Assembly: GCA_951799425.1 (NCBI GenBank)
Contig: OX637393.1
Location: 13,684,744-13,748,743, forward strand
Source of the DNA: Ilex aquifolium
Lineage: Eukaryota > Streptophyta > Magnoliopsida > Aquifoliales > Aquifoliaceae
Direction of reading: 5' to 3'
DNA: 64,000 bases
The notes under the pieces were generated by a model. That model was given only the letters and a program-made list of their open reading frames with translations, searched no databases and was not told the origin of the DNA. A program made the position numbers and the translations under genes. Positions 1-12,089 of the stretch are shown piece after piece; within the stretch, counting starts at the first letter, position 1, and the number at the start of each line of letters is the position of its first letter.

Positions 1-1689
1 AGTCTCATCATAGTCTAAACCATATTCCTGAGCAAATCCCTTGGCTACTAATCGAGCTTTATATCGTTCCACAGAAACATCCGACTTGGTTTTTATCTTA
101 TAAACTCACTTACAACCAATAGAGCGTTTACCAGGCGGTAAAGGCACTAGCTCCTAAGCTCTGGTCTTATGTAAGACAGACAACTCCTCATCCATGGCCT
201 GTTTCCAAAGTGGATCAAGTAAAGCCTCCTTGTAGGAGGTGGGTTCAGATAGAGAATGAATAGAAATAAGGAAAGAACAAAAGTCAGAAGAATAACAAAT
301 ATTACTCCAACCAAACCTGTCTGGACATTTGTGAGAGCGCTAAGGATAGTGTGAGATATGATCCACAATGTTTGAACCTGATTGGGCGGCCGGAGGAGAA
401 AGGAGAGGCACTACATCCGGAGAAGAGATAACTGGAGTCCTACGAACATATGTATGCACAATAGGGGGATGAGGGATAGTCGATTCAGAAGAGGAAGGAT
501 CTGACACAGGTAAATCACCAACATATGTGTCATGAGGAACATTAGTAGGAAAGGGATCAATGTATAGTAGGTCAGACTTATTCAATGAGGAAGAACTAGA
601 TGGAATTGAAAAGAAGAGAATATGCTCCATAAAAATATGACGAGAGACATAAAGTTTGTGGGTGATGAAATTGTGAGAGCATCAGACTGATGAAGAGAGA
701 GAAACTTCTGTAGCTGCTCTGCAAGCATAGTCAAGCTGGGAGCTGATGAGGTTGACTCATCCGCTGGCGGTGCTACGGCCGCTGTATGACGATCTTTGGA
801 CTTAAATGACTGATTTTGAGACCCTCTTGCATTCTTGTTCATCAACTTTGGACATTGGGCCTTCCAGTGATCCTTTTCACGACAGCAGCTACACTTATCA
901 GAAGCAACTCGACCTCGATATTTGTTTTGAGAATTAGAGATCACTTTAGAAGGAACAGCCAATCCAGTCTGATTTGGTAGTGGAAGAAGACCCTGTGGTT
1001 TTAAGGCGAACCTCATCAGCTAAGAGCTCATTAACAACTGCATCCACTGAAGGGAGTGGGTGACGATGAAGAATGGAACCACAAAGTCCCTCGAAGTCAT
1101 CTCTAAGGGCCATCAAGAATTGCACCAGCCTCTGTTCCTCTCTGAAGGTGCTCAACTCAGTGGGTTCAGTAAGTGCTAACTGATCCCAGAAGCCAGTCAT
1201 AATTGAGTAGAATTCTTGTATATTTTTGTCCCTTTGACGCGCATCTCGAATCTCATGCTCTAGCTGATACCTCTTTGCAAAATTAGACTGGACAAAAAGT
1301 GTGGCCAAATAATCCCAAATTTCCTTAGCTGTGCTAAACTTGGATAGATGAACCCCAATGGTCTGATCAACTGAGTTACTAATCCAGGTGATAATTTTTG
1401 CATTGTTGATATCCCAAGTACTCTTCAAATCAGCATAATTTTCGGCCTTAGTATCAGTTGGAGCCTGTGCAACACCACTAATATAATTCCACATCTTTTC
1501 CCATTAAATTTTTTTTCATAACATAAGCCCAATAAAAATAATTTCCACCTATTAATCTCACACTAATAGCTTGAAGTGAATCAGAATTTTCACTTGCCAT
1601 TGTATCAAAATCAAAGCATAGTCAAAGCAGTCAAAACCCAGCAGCCACCAAATAAAGCAATAACACCAAAAACCAATCAACAACAAAGC

Positions 1690-1830
1690 AGAAACATTGT
1701 TGTAGAAGCCACAACCAGACTGCCGAAGCCACAACCAGTCTGCAACCACACTGTCGAAGCCACAACCAGACTGCCCACAAATCAGACTGTCCACAACCAG
1801 ACTGCCCACAAATCAGCTGAAGATATGAAG
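1690..1830. repeat. Short tandem repeats in the Copia-A leader
   Basis: Imperfect repeats of units such as AAGCCACAACCAGACTGC and CCACAAATCAGACTG occur about seven times. The leader of Copia-B (11030-11120) has a shorter version, so the tract is a family trait that varies in copy number. The apparent open frame across it is a by-product of the repeat and not a gene. Confidence 0.7.
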
Positions 1831-2316
1831 ATCAAAGCAACCCACAGAGCATAGCAATAACATCACAGAACACCCACAACATTGGCGTCGAGAACCAGGT
1901 ATGCCGAATCCCGCGGATGGCCAAAATCAAGCCAAAAAATTACTCAAAAGTTTCGAGTCTCTCAAGAGGTGACCCAGGACGCTTAGTCGTATCTCTTAGA
2001 GAATATTTGAACCAAAAATTACAGCAAAATGCCCTTATTTCAACAAATTGAAGAAATTCGAAAATTTGGGCCGAAAATATTCAAAAAATAGAAACACCTA
2101 CAAGATGCGCTCAAAATCAAAACAAATCATATCAGCAGAAAGCCCATGCAATTTCGAGTCTAACAGTGGTCTTCACGATCGGAAAAGGATGACATCACCA
2201 AGACGTCATCACCGGCGATGCTGACGTCATTCTCCGGGTGCCCAGAAAAAAAAAATTCCTAAATCTTTTTTACTTTTTGTAATCTTAGGTTTTGAAATAT
2301 AATTGTTCTGATACCA

Positions 2317-2491
2317 TGATAGAATTAATCAAGGAGAATAGAGAAGAGAACGAGTGACAATATTAGTATACTAAAAGCAAGTCTGTAATCAACATCATAA
2401 ACCTAGAAATACACAAAGTAACCCTTATATAATAGGGCAACACAACATAAATAAAATGCCTAAACTACCCTTAATTATTAATACTCTAACA
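2317..2491 (-). repeat. 5' LTR of Copia-A
   Basis: On the minus strand the LTR begins TGTTAGAG and ends with TCA directly before the methionine-type primer binding site. It is 175 bases long and very similar to the two LTRs of Copia-B, which fixes both ends. The right end is about 80 bases inside a putative host intron that starts at 2573. Confidence 0.9.
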
Positions 2492-2573
2492 GAAATATCA
2501 TAGACAAATAATGATACCATGAATGTCCAAAAAAAGTAACAGTAACATCATCAGCAGAATAGAAGAATGATAC

Positions 2574-2660
2574 ATGGTAGGAGCTCCACTGTCAGCACTG
2601 GCTGCCGCTGCTTTGGCAGAAGCCTCTTCATCATTGGAAGCACTAATACTAGACATGCGC
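2574..2660 (-). CDS. Putative internal exon of an unidentified host gene
   Basis: On the minus strand a good acceptor (TTCTTTCCAG) precedes an 87-base open segment, which ends before a good donor (GTATCA). The predicted peptide is rich in Ser, Ala, Glu and Asp and includes SASNDEEASAKAAAASADSG. It joins in phase to the exon at 3814-3847: the codon split across the intron gives Arg, producing EFMEYR followed by RMSS. I do not recognise the family. The acidic and alanine-rich composition suggests a flexible or linker segment. Copia-A sits just downstream, inside the next intron, so further exons would lie beyond the left edge. An open frame crossing the donor site continues into intron and LTR and should be ignored. 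Confidence 0.42.
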
Positions 2661-3813
2661 CTGGAAAGAACATAAAAGATTAAATTTATGCACATCCTTG
2701 CACTTTATTTCTTTCTAGGGGAGTGATATAAAATAAAGTTCCTTAACACAAACAGGCAGAAGATGAAATATGAAACAACTGAAAATATAATTGACATGAT
2801 GTGACACACTCAATGAATTTGAAAAGAGAGAGAACTCTAACAGCACACATGCAAGAATATCAAAATTATTTTATACAACACATCGGGCTATTAAGCTAAA
2901 CTATTATTCAACCATAAAAGATTAAGATTAAGATTAAGATTAAGAATAAGATTCGAAAGCCATGATATGAAACGTGATTACATGCTAGTATAATTACGCC
3001 ATTGCTATCTACATGGTAAGCTGCCAATAAATCAGCCATCTGCAAGATTTGCCGGAGGAATAATTGGTTATGGATGCCCACCTGACCCTCATTTTAGTTC
3101 ATTTCTAACTGTATCAAAATCAATGAATAATTAGGTAACAAGTTTGTTAGCATCAAATTGAAAAAATCCAGCTATGGTACAGGACAAGCAATATCTTTTG
3201 TAAAAATATATAAGTTCCATCTGCTGACTAGCGAGTGTCTATGTTAATGTTAGTAGTGCACTGCCAATCATTTCATCTGCATCTTGAGCCATAATATAGC
3301 TGTCATCTTATTCCTAAAAGTACAATCTTATCTTATACTTTTTTATCATATAATCCTTACGAAAGTACTTGAAAATTTTCACTTCAAACAAAAAGAGAAG
3401 GAAGGGAAAATTTTGTATCAAAGAAGATGGTTCTTCCAAAAAACAAGAAGAAAGGGAAGCTTGTATGCGAGGCATAAAACTTCATTTGAGGGACCTTGAA
3501 TCAGTATTAATCAATTACTTTAATACACACTTAACGACGGCAAGATCCAAATACAGTTCTCAAAGATGTTTTGTTGATAATCTTGTGTAATCCAGCAGTT
3601 GGGGTTGTTCTTTTCCCTAGCTACCCAAGCTCCCAAAAAATCATGTCCAATGGAGATTCATGGCTGGCTTAACTACTAATAGAAATTTCCAATCTGATGG
3701 AAGCTCAATACATGAGGATTCTGCCATTATGAAGCCTAGCGAGAGTTAAATATACGCAGTCTTACCTAGACAATTTTATAAAGTGCAAATGAATTTATGG
3801 ATCAAACACTTAC
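2661..3813 (-). other. Putative intron with a hexanucleotide repeat
   Basis: This stretch separates the two putative exons. It has no coding signal I can support; the small open frames near 3284-3590 are AT-rich and match nothing recognisable. It contains a (TTAAGA)n microsatellite at 2918-2955 with about six units. Confidence 0.35.
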
Positions 3814-3847
3814 CTGTATTCCATAAACTCAACATTTTGGTGCACAC
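3814..3847 (-). CDS. Putative short exon of the same unidentified host gene
   Basis: A 34-base segment ends at a strong consensus donor (CAG then GTAAGTG on the minus strand) and starts after an AG acceptor with a weak pyrimidine tract. In the phase that fits the next exon it reads VHQNVEFMEYR. The acceptor is the weak point, because an upstream AG with a better pyrimidine tract exists but would bring in an in-frame stop. Earlier exons would lie to the right, possibly beyond the mobile elements. No function is assigned. Confidence 0.35.
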
Positions 3848-4630
3848 CTTACAATCATGGAAATAGTGCACTTATTGACACTGGCAATAAAAGCTAAGAT
3901 ACCTATGCTGCTACAAGAAAGATTAACAAGACAAGAAGAGCCACAAGACCCTGCACCCTTCACAGTAACAGTGGAAACTTGAGAATTGCAAAAAAGGCCA
4001 ACTCTAACAATAGCAGATGATACCCTAACAAAAGTTTTCATTAAACTTTGATAGCATTGATGAGAGGAATACCATGATCAAGTTTTCCGCACTAGATCAT
4101 GAGTGGAATAGAAAATAATAGCGGTTCTACCTGAAAACTTGATACAATACTAAGAATTGTAATAGGAGTAGGTAAGAATAACAGCAATTTGCAAAGTTAA
4201 TCAAACAGATATAGATTTAGAACATTCTCATATCTTCAACCCCTTCCTTTGAATCTGTAATCCAAAATATTCTAAATTGGATTATATTTTATTTGTAACA
4301 CCAAGTTAAGAAAACTGCATTAGTTATTGGTTTATTCAGACTCTAATGTTAAATTCATTTATCAAATAGTCACAAGTGCCAGTTAGCAAACATGGCCATC
4401 ATTATTATAGTTATAATTGGGAAAAGGCCAGAAGTCCACATTTGGGGATTTTTTGGGCTTTAGGTCCAGCCTGCACACTTTTAAGGTCAAAAGTCCATAA
4501 AATCAGAACTTGACAAAAATACCCTTAATTAAGGACATTAGTTAAATTCATTTTTCTCATTCTTAAATTTATTTCTCTCATCTATCTTTCACCCCCACAT
4601 GCGAAAGATATTTATTTAGCCTTGGGAATT
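3848..4630. other. Non-coding stretch, probably intron
   Basis: I see no supported gene here. A segment near 4080-4130 on the minus strand begins after a CAG acceptor-like site and might be another exon of the host gene, but its frame does not join convincingly to its neighbour. Confidence 0.25.
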
Positions 4631-4942
4631 TTGAGCGAATTGCACTTTCCACCCTAAAAGATTTAAGAATTCTCACTTTGCACCTTCAAAGATTAGATTT
4701 CTCAAATTGCGCCCTAAATGCATTAAAAGTGTTGCAATGCGGTCCTTCCGTTAGTTTTCATTGCTTATTATGTTAACTTTAATAGGATGATTTTTTATGG
4801 AATAAGCAATGGAAGTTAATGGAAGATCCACATTGCAACACTTTTAATACATTTATCATGTAATGTGGGAAGTCTAATATTTGAGGGTACAAAATGAGAA
4901 ATCTTAAATCTTTCGAGTGTGCGAAGTGAGATTCCCCCGCAA
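4631..4942. mobile_element. Fold-back MITE, about 310 bp
   Basis: Two arms of about 140 bases face each other: 4631-4772 and, reversed, 4796-4942. Matching stretches include TTAAAAGTGTTGCAATG in one arm and its complement in the other. The ends read like GAATTGCACTTTCCACCC, a form common in plant Mutator-like MITEs. There is no coding capacity. AATTTT or AAATTTT flanks both ends and may be a degraded TSD. A second, one-armed relative lies at 49985-50112. Confidence 0.7.
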
Positions 4943-6294
4943 ATTTTGGATGATCTTACTGGTTCGGTTTTGTGAACTCAAGACAGTGAACTAAAAATAG
5001 TAAACTAAAAACACTCTCGACCACTATCTTTATGTGAATATGTCTTTTGTTATATATATACACATTTGTGTGCGTCTATGTTTTCCACTTTCTGGATCGA
5101 TTGTTTGGTATGTGGAATTTTGGATGATCTTACTGAATCAATTGTTTGGTATGTGGAAGTTTGTGAAGTTTACAGAGTAGGGGTAATATTGTAATATAAA
5201 AAAAGAAGAAAGATTAGTTTGGACAGACAAAAGAATGAGCTGAGCTGGATTTAATGATTTAAAAATTCCTTGTCTAGACTTATTAACAAAAAAGATCCTA
5301 GAATTAGACTTTTCAACAATTTTCATTTATAATTTCCCACAAAGATGGATCGTGCAAATGAAGAGACCAACCCCCAAATGGAAATGTGAACCCAACAACA
5401 TGGAGTATCCCATCCCTTGAGAGATGTGATTTCTATTCTCGATAATACCGCTGACACTCGATACTGAGTATAACAAAATTGGGTGGCTATAAATTTTTTT
5501 CAACAGCCCAAGAAGTTATTGATAAGAAACAAAACTTTGAAATTTGTTTCATCAATTTGGGGCATTTCGATTTATCTCTTTTTCCGTTTGCCTTTATTGA
5601 GGAGATGTAGAACAAGTTCACTTACAAATAAAGTAGCAACAAGCATCTCCTTCTAATAGTTAACTTTCCCCATTGTTCTCTTTGTTTTAAGATGAATATT
5701 GTGCAGATTTGTGACAAATTTCCAGCACTGTTTGCTACACTAACGCCTTAGTCTCAAATTATGGCTTTGGAACAAGAATCCTACTTCTAGCATTCAGCTC
5801 TTAGCCTTGTTTAATATCAAATCCCTCACACGTATCTTTCTCTTTTTTTTTTTTTCATTTTCTTCTTCCCAATTGTTTTCTTTGCTTCCCCCTATTTTAC
5901 CCCAAAAATTATACTTCTATTTCTTCAACAAATGTCCTTGGAGAATTATAGATACCCTAGTTCTCAACAGTAATTGATCCTTCATACCCATCTCAAACTA
6001 GCAAAGCCTTGTCCTAACTATTTAGAGTCATAATATTGCTCCGTCATTGTCCTCATCTATGTGAAAACTTATAGCAAATTAACAAAGAAGAAAAGATATA
6101 AGTAAAAGAGTATGAGTGAAAAGAAGTTTGTTTCTCTAGTATTCCATCATAATCAAAAACTAGACACAAAAGACACTATATATAAAACTCTATTACAATA
6201 GAAAGACTAGAATACCCCTAATGCTAAACAAATGTAAATACAAATGCAATCTTAACACTATGTAGTGTTATATCTTCTATTACACAACAAACTA
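4943..6294. other. Non-coding stretch with a small local duplication
   Basis: GATTGTTTGGTATGTGGA occurs twice around 5098-5160, and TTTTGGATGATCTTACTG occurs at about 4945 and again near 5116, so a short segment was duplicated locally. A TA dinucleotide run lies near 5050. I see no gene, RNA gene or element ends. Confidence 0.4.
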
Positions 6295-6480
6295 TCATAC
6301 CTTCTTAGCAATCTTAGCCAACATTAATTTTGGTCTACTTGTATCCCTAGCATTACCATTATTATGTATCATATCACTTTTTCTCACTAGTGCAATTATA
6401 GATCTCTTTGAACATGTTTAGATCACCTAAGTTGATTGTGTCTTAATTGTTCCTTCAGACTTAATTTTTTCAAATGATAT
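6295..6480 (-). mobile_element. LINE (L1-type) ORF2 3'-end fragment
   Basis: The minus strand reads like the tail of a plant LINE reverse-transcriptase ORF, with a KSDM motif followed by ...RPKLMLAKIAKKV. This resembles the KSD...RGRGRPK...W segment at the end of many plant LINE polyproteins. A better-preserved copy of the same region lies at 21440-21990. Only the last part of the ORF is present, as expected for 5'-truncated LINE insertions, and it is degraded. Confidence 0.5.
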
Positions 6481-6618
6481 TGGGAATAATCCTCAAGTTC
6501 TAACAAAAAAATTGTCTGAAACGAATTTTACAAAAAAAATATTAAGCCAACATATTGGCAAGGCAAGGCACCACATTGAATCTCCTGATTCAAATTGTTA
6601 GGAGTTGCATGACAAATA

Positions 6619-6789
6619 TGATAAAATTAATCAATGAGAATAGAGAAGAGAAAGAGAGAATATATTATTTATAAAGCAAGTCTGTAATACACATCTTAAA
6701 CCTAGAAATACACAAAATAAGTCTTATATAGTAGGGCAACACAACATAAAGAAAATGCCTAAACTACCCTTAGTATTAATACTCTAACA
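6619..6789 (-). repeat. 3' LTR of Copia-B
   Basis: On the minus strand it starts TGTTAGAG after a GAGAGGGG polypurine tract and ends TATCA. The TSD AAATA adjoins it at 6614-6618. Confidence 0.93.
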
Positions 6790-9700
6790 CCCCTCTCAAA
6801 CTCATGATGTGGCGGAAAACATCGAGAGTTTGCCAAAAAAAAATCGAAAATGTGCTATGGTGTGAGACTTCATAAAAAAATCCGCTATCTGCATTGTGGA
6901 AGGAAAAAAGGGGAGAGTGACGGTGCCCTGCTGCAAATGATGGCGCACAAAGTGACAATCAATCTTAGTGTGCTTTGTGCGCTCATGGAAGACTGAGTTA
7001 TGAGCAATCTGAATAGCACTGGTGTTGTCGCAAAACATAGAGTAGGAGAAGATACCGAAATGCCAAGATTAGCAAGGAGCCATCGTAACCAAACTATCTC
7101 AGCTGTAGTAGATGCCATAGCACGATATTTAGCTTCAGCAGAAAAACGAGTAACAACAATTTGTTTCTTGCTTTTCCAGGAAATAAGAGAATCCTCAAGA
7201 AACAGGCAGAAACTAGTAGTGGACTTGCGATCCATAGAGTCACCAGACTAGTCAGCATCAGAGTAAGCCCAGAATTCCATAGATGAAGAGTGAAAAAATA
7301 GTAAACTCTGATGTAGAGTACCACAGAGATATCGAAGAATGCGAAGAACAGCAGCCTAGTGAACGGTAGTGAGTGAGGCAACAAACTGACTCACAATGTG
7401 AACAGCATAAGATATATCCGGATGAGTGACTGTAAGATATACTAAACTTCCAACAATAGTGCGATAGAAGGTTGGGTCAGACAAGGGAGTACCATAGACG
7501 AAGAGTAGCGAATATTGAGCTCTAAAGGTGTTTTAACTGTCCGATTATCTGATAAGCGAGCTCGGTGTATAATGTCAAAGGCATACTTGGATTGAGAGAG
7601 AAGATAGCCTTTAGGAGAGGAGGCAATCTCAATGCCCAAGAAATACCTAAGCTATCCCAAATCCTTCATCTCAAAATGATCCTATAACTGAGTTTTTAAT
7701 AAGCATATACCAGCAGTGTTATCACCCATAATAATCATATCAACATATAGTAAAAGAATAATAGAGCCGAAGGAAGTAGATTGTAGAAAAAGGGCAGAAT
7801 CATGGTCACTGGCGCGAAAACTCAAGTCACAGATAATCGAAGAAAATTTGACAAACCATGCCCTGGGAGCCTGTTTAAGACCATATAAGGCACGATGAAG
7901 TCGACATACTTGACCAGAACTATAAGATAATCCAGGGGGAGGTGTCATAAAAACCTCTTCAGTCAAATCTCCATGTAGAAATGCATTTTTCATATCCATT
8001 TGAGACAAACTCCATTGTCGAATGGCAACAACTGCAATCACGGTGCGAACAATAGTCATCTTGGTAACAGGAGCAAAAGTCTCATCATAGTCTAAACCAT
8101 ATTCCTGAGCAAATCCCTTGGCTACTAATCGAGCTTTATATCGTTCCACAGAACCATCCGACTTGGTTTTTATCTTATAAACCCACTTACAACCAATTGG
8201 GCGTTTACCAGGCGGTAAAGGCACTAGCTCCCAAGCTTTGGTCTTATGTAAGGCAGACAACTCCTCATCCATAGCCTGTTTTCAAAGTGAATCAAGTAAG
8301 CCTCCTTGTAGGAGGTAGGTTCAGATAGAGAATGAATAGAAGTAAAGAAAGAACAAAAGTCAGAAGAATAACAAGTATTACTCCAACCAAATCTGTCTGG
8401 ACATTTGCGAGAGCGCTGAGGATAGCGTGAGGTATGATCCACAGTGACTGAACCTGATTGAGCGGCCGGAGGAGAAAAGGGAGGCACTGCATCCGGAGAG
8501 GAGATAACTGGAGTCCTACGAACATATGTATGCACAATAGGGGGACGAGTAATAGTCGACTCAGAAGATGAAGGATCTAACACAGGTAAATCACCAACAT
8601 ATGTGTCATGAGGAACATTAGTAGGAAAAGGGATCAATGTATAGCAGGTCAGACTTATTCAATGAGGAAGAACTAGATGGAATTGAAAAGAAGGGAATAT
8701 GCTCCATAAAAACAACATGACGAGAGACATAAAGTTTGTGGGTCATGGAATCATAGCAACGATACCCTTTTTGACCCTTACCATAACCAAGAAATACACA
8801 TAAAGCTGAACAGGCAGAAAATTTGGTAAAAAGAACACTAGGGAGCAAAACAAAGCAAGTATTACCAAACACACGTAAAGAAAAATACTTAGGCAGCTTA
8901 CCACATAACTTTTCAAATGGAGACTCCAGAGGTGAGAATAGTAGGAATGGTGTTGATCAAATGAACTGTTGTCAAAACTGCTTCTCCCCAAAATGAGCTG
9001 GGAACATGTGCTGATAATAGAAGGGAACGTGCTGTCTCTAGAATATGACGGTGTTTTCGTTCGGCAACACTATTCTGCTTAGGTGTGTCAGTGCAAGAGG
9101 ATTGATAAAATGTACCATCAGATTTCAACAAATCATGAAAAGAAGTAAGAGTATATTCACCTCCCTGATCACATCGAAAACATTTAATGGCTGTGGAATA
9201 TTGAGTGCGTACCATGTTACGAAAGGTAGTGAAGATGGAAAAAAATTTAGACCGACGTTTCATCAAGAATACCCAACAGTACCTTGTGTAATCATCAATA
9301 AATGAAACACAATATTTGGACCCTCCTTGTGTAGGAATAGAAGCCGGACCCCATATATCAGAGTGAACAAGATCAAATGGTGCAAGAGAACAAGTAACAC
9401 TTTTATTGAATGGCAATGCACTAAATTTAGTCAACTTGCATCTATTACAATCAGAAAGTCGTGGCTTTTAAACTACCCAAACTACCAGTCAAAGCTAAAA
9501 ATTTTAAACGAGAATAAGAAACATGACCAAGATAAGAATGCCATAAATAAAAACTAGATGATTCTGGACTCAAACAAAAAGAAGATAAATCAACAGTAGA
9601 ATCAGCATCATCAACATCTGGGATATGAAGCTCCTCTAACACATATAGCTTGTCCCAATTAGCTTCTTGGACCGTGGATCCTGCACAACACAACCAGAAG

Positions 9701-11623
9701 AAGAAAAATGCACCAAAAATCCAGAATCAAATAGTTGATTGACTAAAAGTAAATTCAAAGTAAGTTAAAGAATATAATAGACATCTGAAAGTGTAAGGTT
9801 GGAAGAAATAATTGTCCCAACACCAGCTAATAACATTTGAGAATCATTGGCAGCAAGTACAGATAAAGATGGAGAAACAATAGATGCAAATAAAGAAGAG
9901 TCACTGGTCATATGATGTATGGCACCTGAGTCAAAGACTCGGGCGGTTCAAGATATACCCGAAAGACTTGAACTGAACAAACCTATAGTGGGAGAAAATA
10001 TGAGAGCACCAGACTGATGAAGAGTGAGAAACTTCGGTAGCTGATCTGCAAGCATAGTCAGGTTGGGAGCTGAAGAGGTTGACTCATCCACTGATGGTGC
10101 TACGACCGCTGTATGACGATCTCTGGACTTATATGACTGATTTTGAGACCCTCGTGCATTCTTATTCATCAACTTTGGACATTGGGCCTTCCAGTGACCC
10201 TTTTCACGACAGAAGCTACACTCATCATAAGCAACTCGACCTCGATATTTGTTTTGGGAATTAGAGGTCACTTTGGAAGGAACAGTCTGATTTGGCAGTA
10301 GAAGAAGACCCTTTTCCAGAATGGGTTTTAAGGCGAACCTCTTCAGCTAAGAGCTCATTAACAACTGCATCCACCAAGGGGAGTGGGTGACGATGAAGAA
10401 TGGAACCACGAAGTCCCTCGAAGTCATCTCTAAGGGCCATCAATAATTGCACCAGCCTTTATTCCTCTCTGAAAGTGCAATATGTCAGATTAATGCTCAA
10501 CTAAGTGGGGTCAGTAAGTGCTCTAACTGATACCTTTTTGCAAAATTAGACTGGACAAAAAGTGTGGCCAAATAATCCCAAATTTCTTTAGATGTGCTAA
10601 ACTTGGATAGATGAACTTCAATGGTCTGATCAACTGAGTTATTTATCCAGGTGATAATTTTCGCATTGTTGATATCCCAAGTACTCTTCAAATCAGAATA
10701 ATTTTCTGCCTTAGTATCAATTAGAGTCTGTACAACACCACTAATATAATTCCACATGTGTTTGCCCAATAAATTTTTTTTCATAACATAAGCCCAATAA
10801 ACATAATTTCCACCTATTAGTCTAACACTAATGGCTTGAAGTGAATCAGAGTTTCCATTTGTCATTGTAGTAACAATTATCAAGAGACACCACAGTCAAA
10901 GTCAATGTAGTCAAAACCCAGCAGCCCCAAAGAAAGCAATAACACCAAATAATAATCAACAATCAAATTCCAGCAGCCACCAAATAAGCAGTAGCACCAA
11001 ATAACAATCAACAACAAAGACCAATTGCTGAAGCAAGCAAAAACCAGAATGCCAAAGCCACAAGTCCAGAATGCTGAAGCCACAACAAGAAGACCACCCA
11101 CAACTCAGCCGAAGAACTGAAGATCAAAGGAACCCACAGAGCACATCAATAAACTCACTGGGAAGCCACGGCGTCGAGAACCAGTGTCGTCAAAAACCAC
11201 TGCAACAGGTATACCGAAACCCTAGAATGGCCAAAATCAAGCCAAAAAATGTTTCAAAAGCTTTGAGTCTCTCAAGAGGGGACCATGGAAGCTTAGTCAT
11301 ACCTCTTAGAGAAGATTTGAACCACAAATTGCAGCAAAAAAACCCAAATTTCGACAGATTGAAGAAATTTGAAAATTCGGGCCGAAAATATTCAAAAAAT
11401 AGAAACACCTACAAGATGAGCTCAAAATCAAAAACGAATCATACCAGCAAAAAGCCCATGAAATTTCGAGTCTAACAGTGGTCTTCACGGGCAGAAAAGA
11501 ATGACATCACCATGATGTCATCGTCGGCGATGCTGACGTCATGCTCCAGTAGCAAAGAAAAAATTCCTTCATTTTTTTACTTTCTATTATCTTAGGTTTT
11601 GAAATATAATGGCTCTGATACCA

Positions 11624-11792
11624 TAATAAAATTGATCAATGAGAATAGAGAAGAGAAAGAGAATATATTATTCATAAAGCAAGTCTGTAATACACATCTT
11701 AAATCTAGAAATACACAAATTAAGTCTTATATAGTAGGGCAACACAACATAAAGAAAATGCCTAAACTATCCTTAGTATTAATACTCTAACA
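11624..11792 (-). repeat. 5' LTR of Copia-B
   Basis: It is the partner of 6619-6789 with about 96% identity by eye. It abuts the primer binding site at 11611-11623 and the second TSD copy AAATA at 11793-11797. Confidence 0.93.
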
Positions 11793-11841
11793 AAATATGC
11801 CCTACAAAGAGTAGGTTGTAGTTGATCTTATCCCACCGTGA

Positions 11842-12089
11842 TGTTAGCTAGCAGATATGTGCTGGCCTAGAAGGTAGCATATATTCTACCTTATTTAGTC
11901 TAGCTATGTATAGAAAGTATATTGTATATTAGAAGTAGATATGTCTATAATTGATAGGAGTTTATTTTGGTCAGTTACTTACCTTGCATAGACAGGTGTA
12001 ATGGCTGATTTTCAGCCTTATAATTAGCCCAACAGTCTCTATATAAAGGAAGGAACTCTCACAAAGAGAGATATTCAAACCATATAACA
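11842..12089 (+). repeat. 5' LTR of Copia-C
   Basis: It runs from TGTTAGCTAG to ATATAACA and is followed at once by the primer binding site TGGTATCAGAGCC. A TATA-like TCTATATAAAGG lies near 12038. The TSD CGTGA precedes it. Confidence 0.92.

Larger units (their letters stand above)
1..2491 (-). mobile_element. Copia-A: Ty1/Copia LTR retrotransposon, 5' part, runs off the left edge
   Basis: This is a minus-strand Ty1/Copia element whose 5' LTR lies at the right. Parts seen from right to left are the LTR, a primer binding site of the initiator-methionine type (TGGTATCAGA on the minus strand, 2307-2316), an untranslated leader, a gag region with the UBN2-type core at roughly 950-1600, a CCHC zinc knuckle near 890, and the beginning of the reverse transcriptase region at the left edge. 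Sequence and layout closely match Copia-B (6619-11792), so both belong to one family. It is a broken fossil with several breaks. The 3' LTR is outside the window. The right flank GAAAT (2492-2496) is the expected TSD, but its partner cannot be seen. It lies in an intron of the host gene with exons at 2574 and 3814, in the same sense as that gene. Confidence 0.9.
6619..11792 (-). mobile_element. Copia-B: Ty1/Copia LTR retrotransposon with both LTRs
   Basis: This 5.17 kb minus-strand element is bounded by LTRs at 6619-6789 and 11624-11792 and flanked by the TSD AAATA (6614-6618 and 11793-11797). The methionine-type primer binding site is at 11611-11623. The polypurine tract lies just inside the 3' LTR near 6790-6805. 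Parts in transcription order are the leader (10870-11610), gag with CCHC knuckle (about 10150-10865), protease and pre-integrase region (about 9450-9950), integrase (about 8900-9440), reverse transcriptase (about 7440-8270) and RNase H (about 6800-7240). It is structurally complete from end to end but broken, with perhaps ten coding breaks. The LTRs differ at about 6 of 170 sites, suggesting roughly 1-2 million years at 1.3e-8 substitutions per site per year. Confidence 0.93.
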
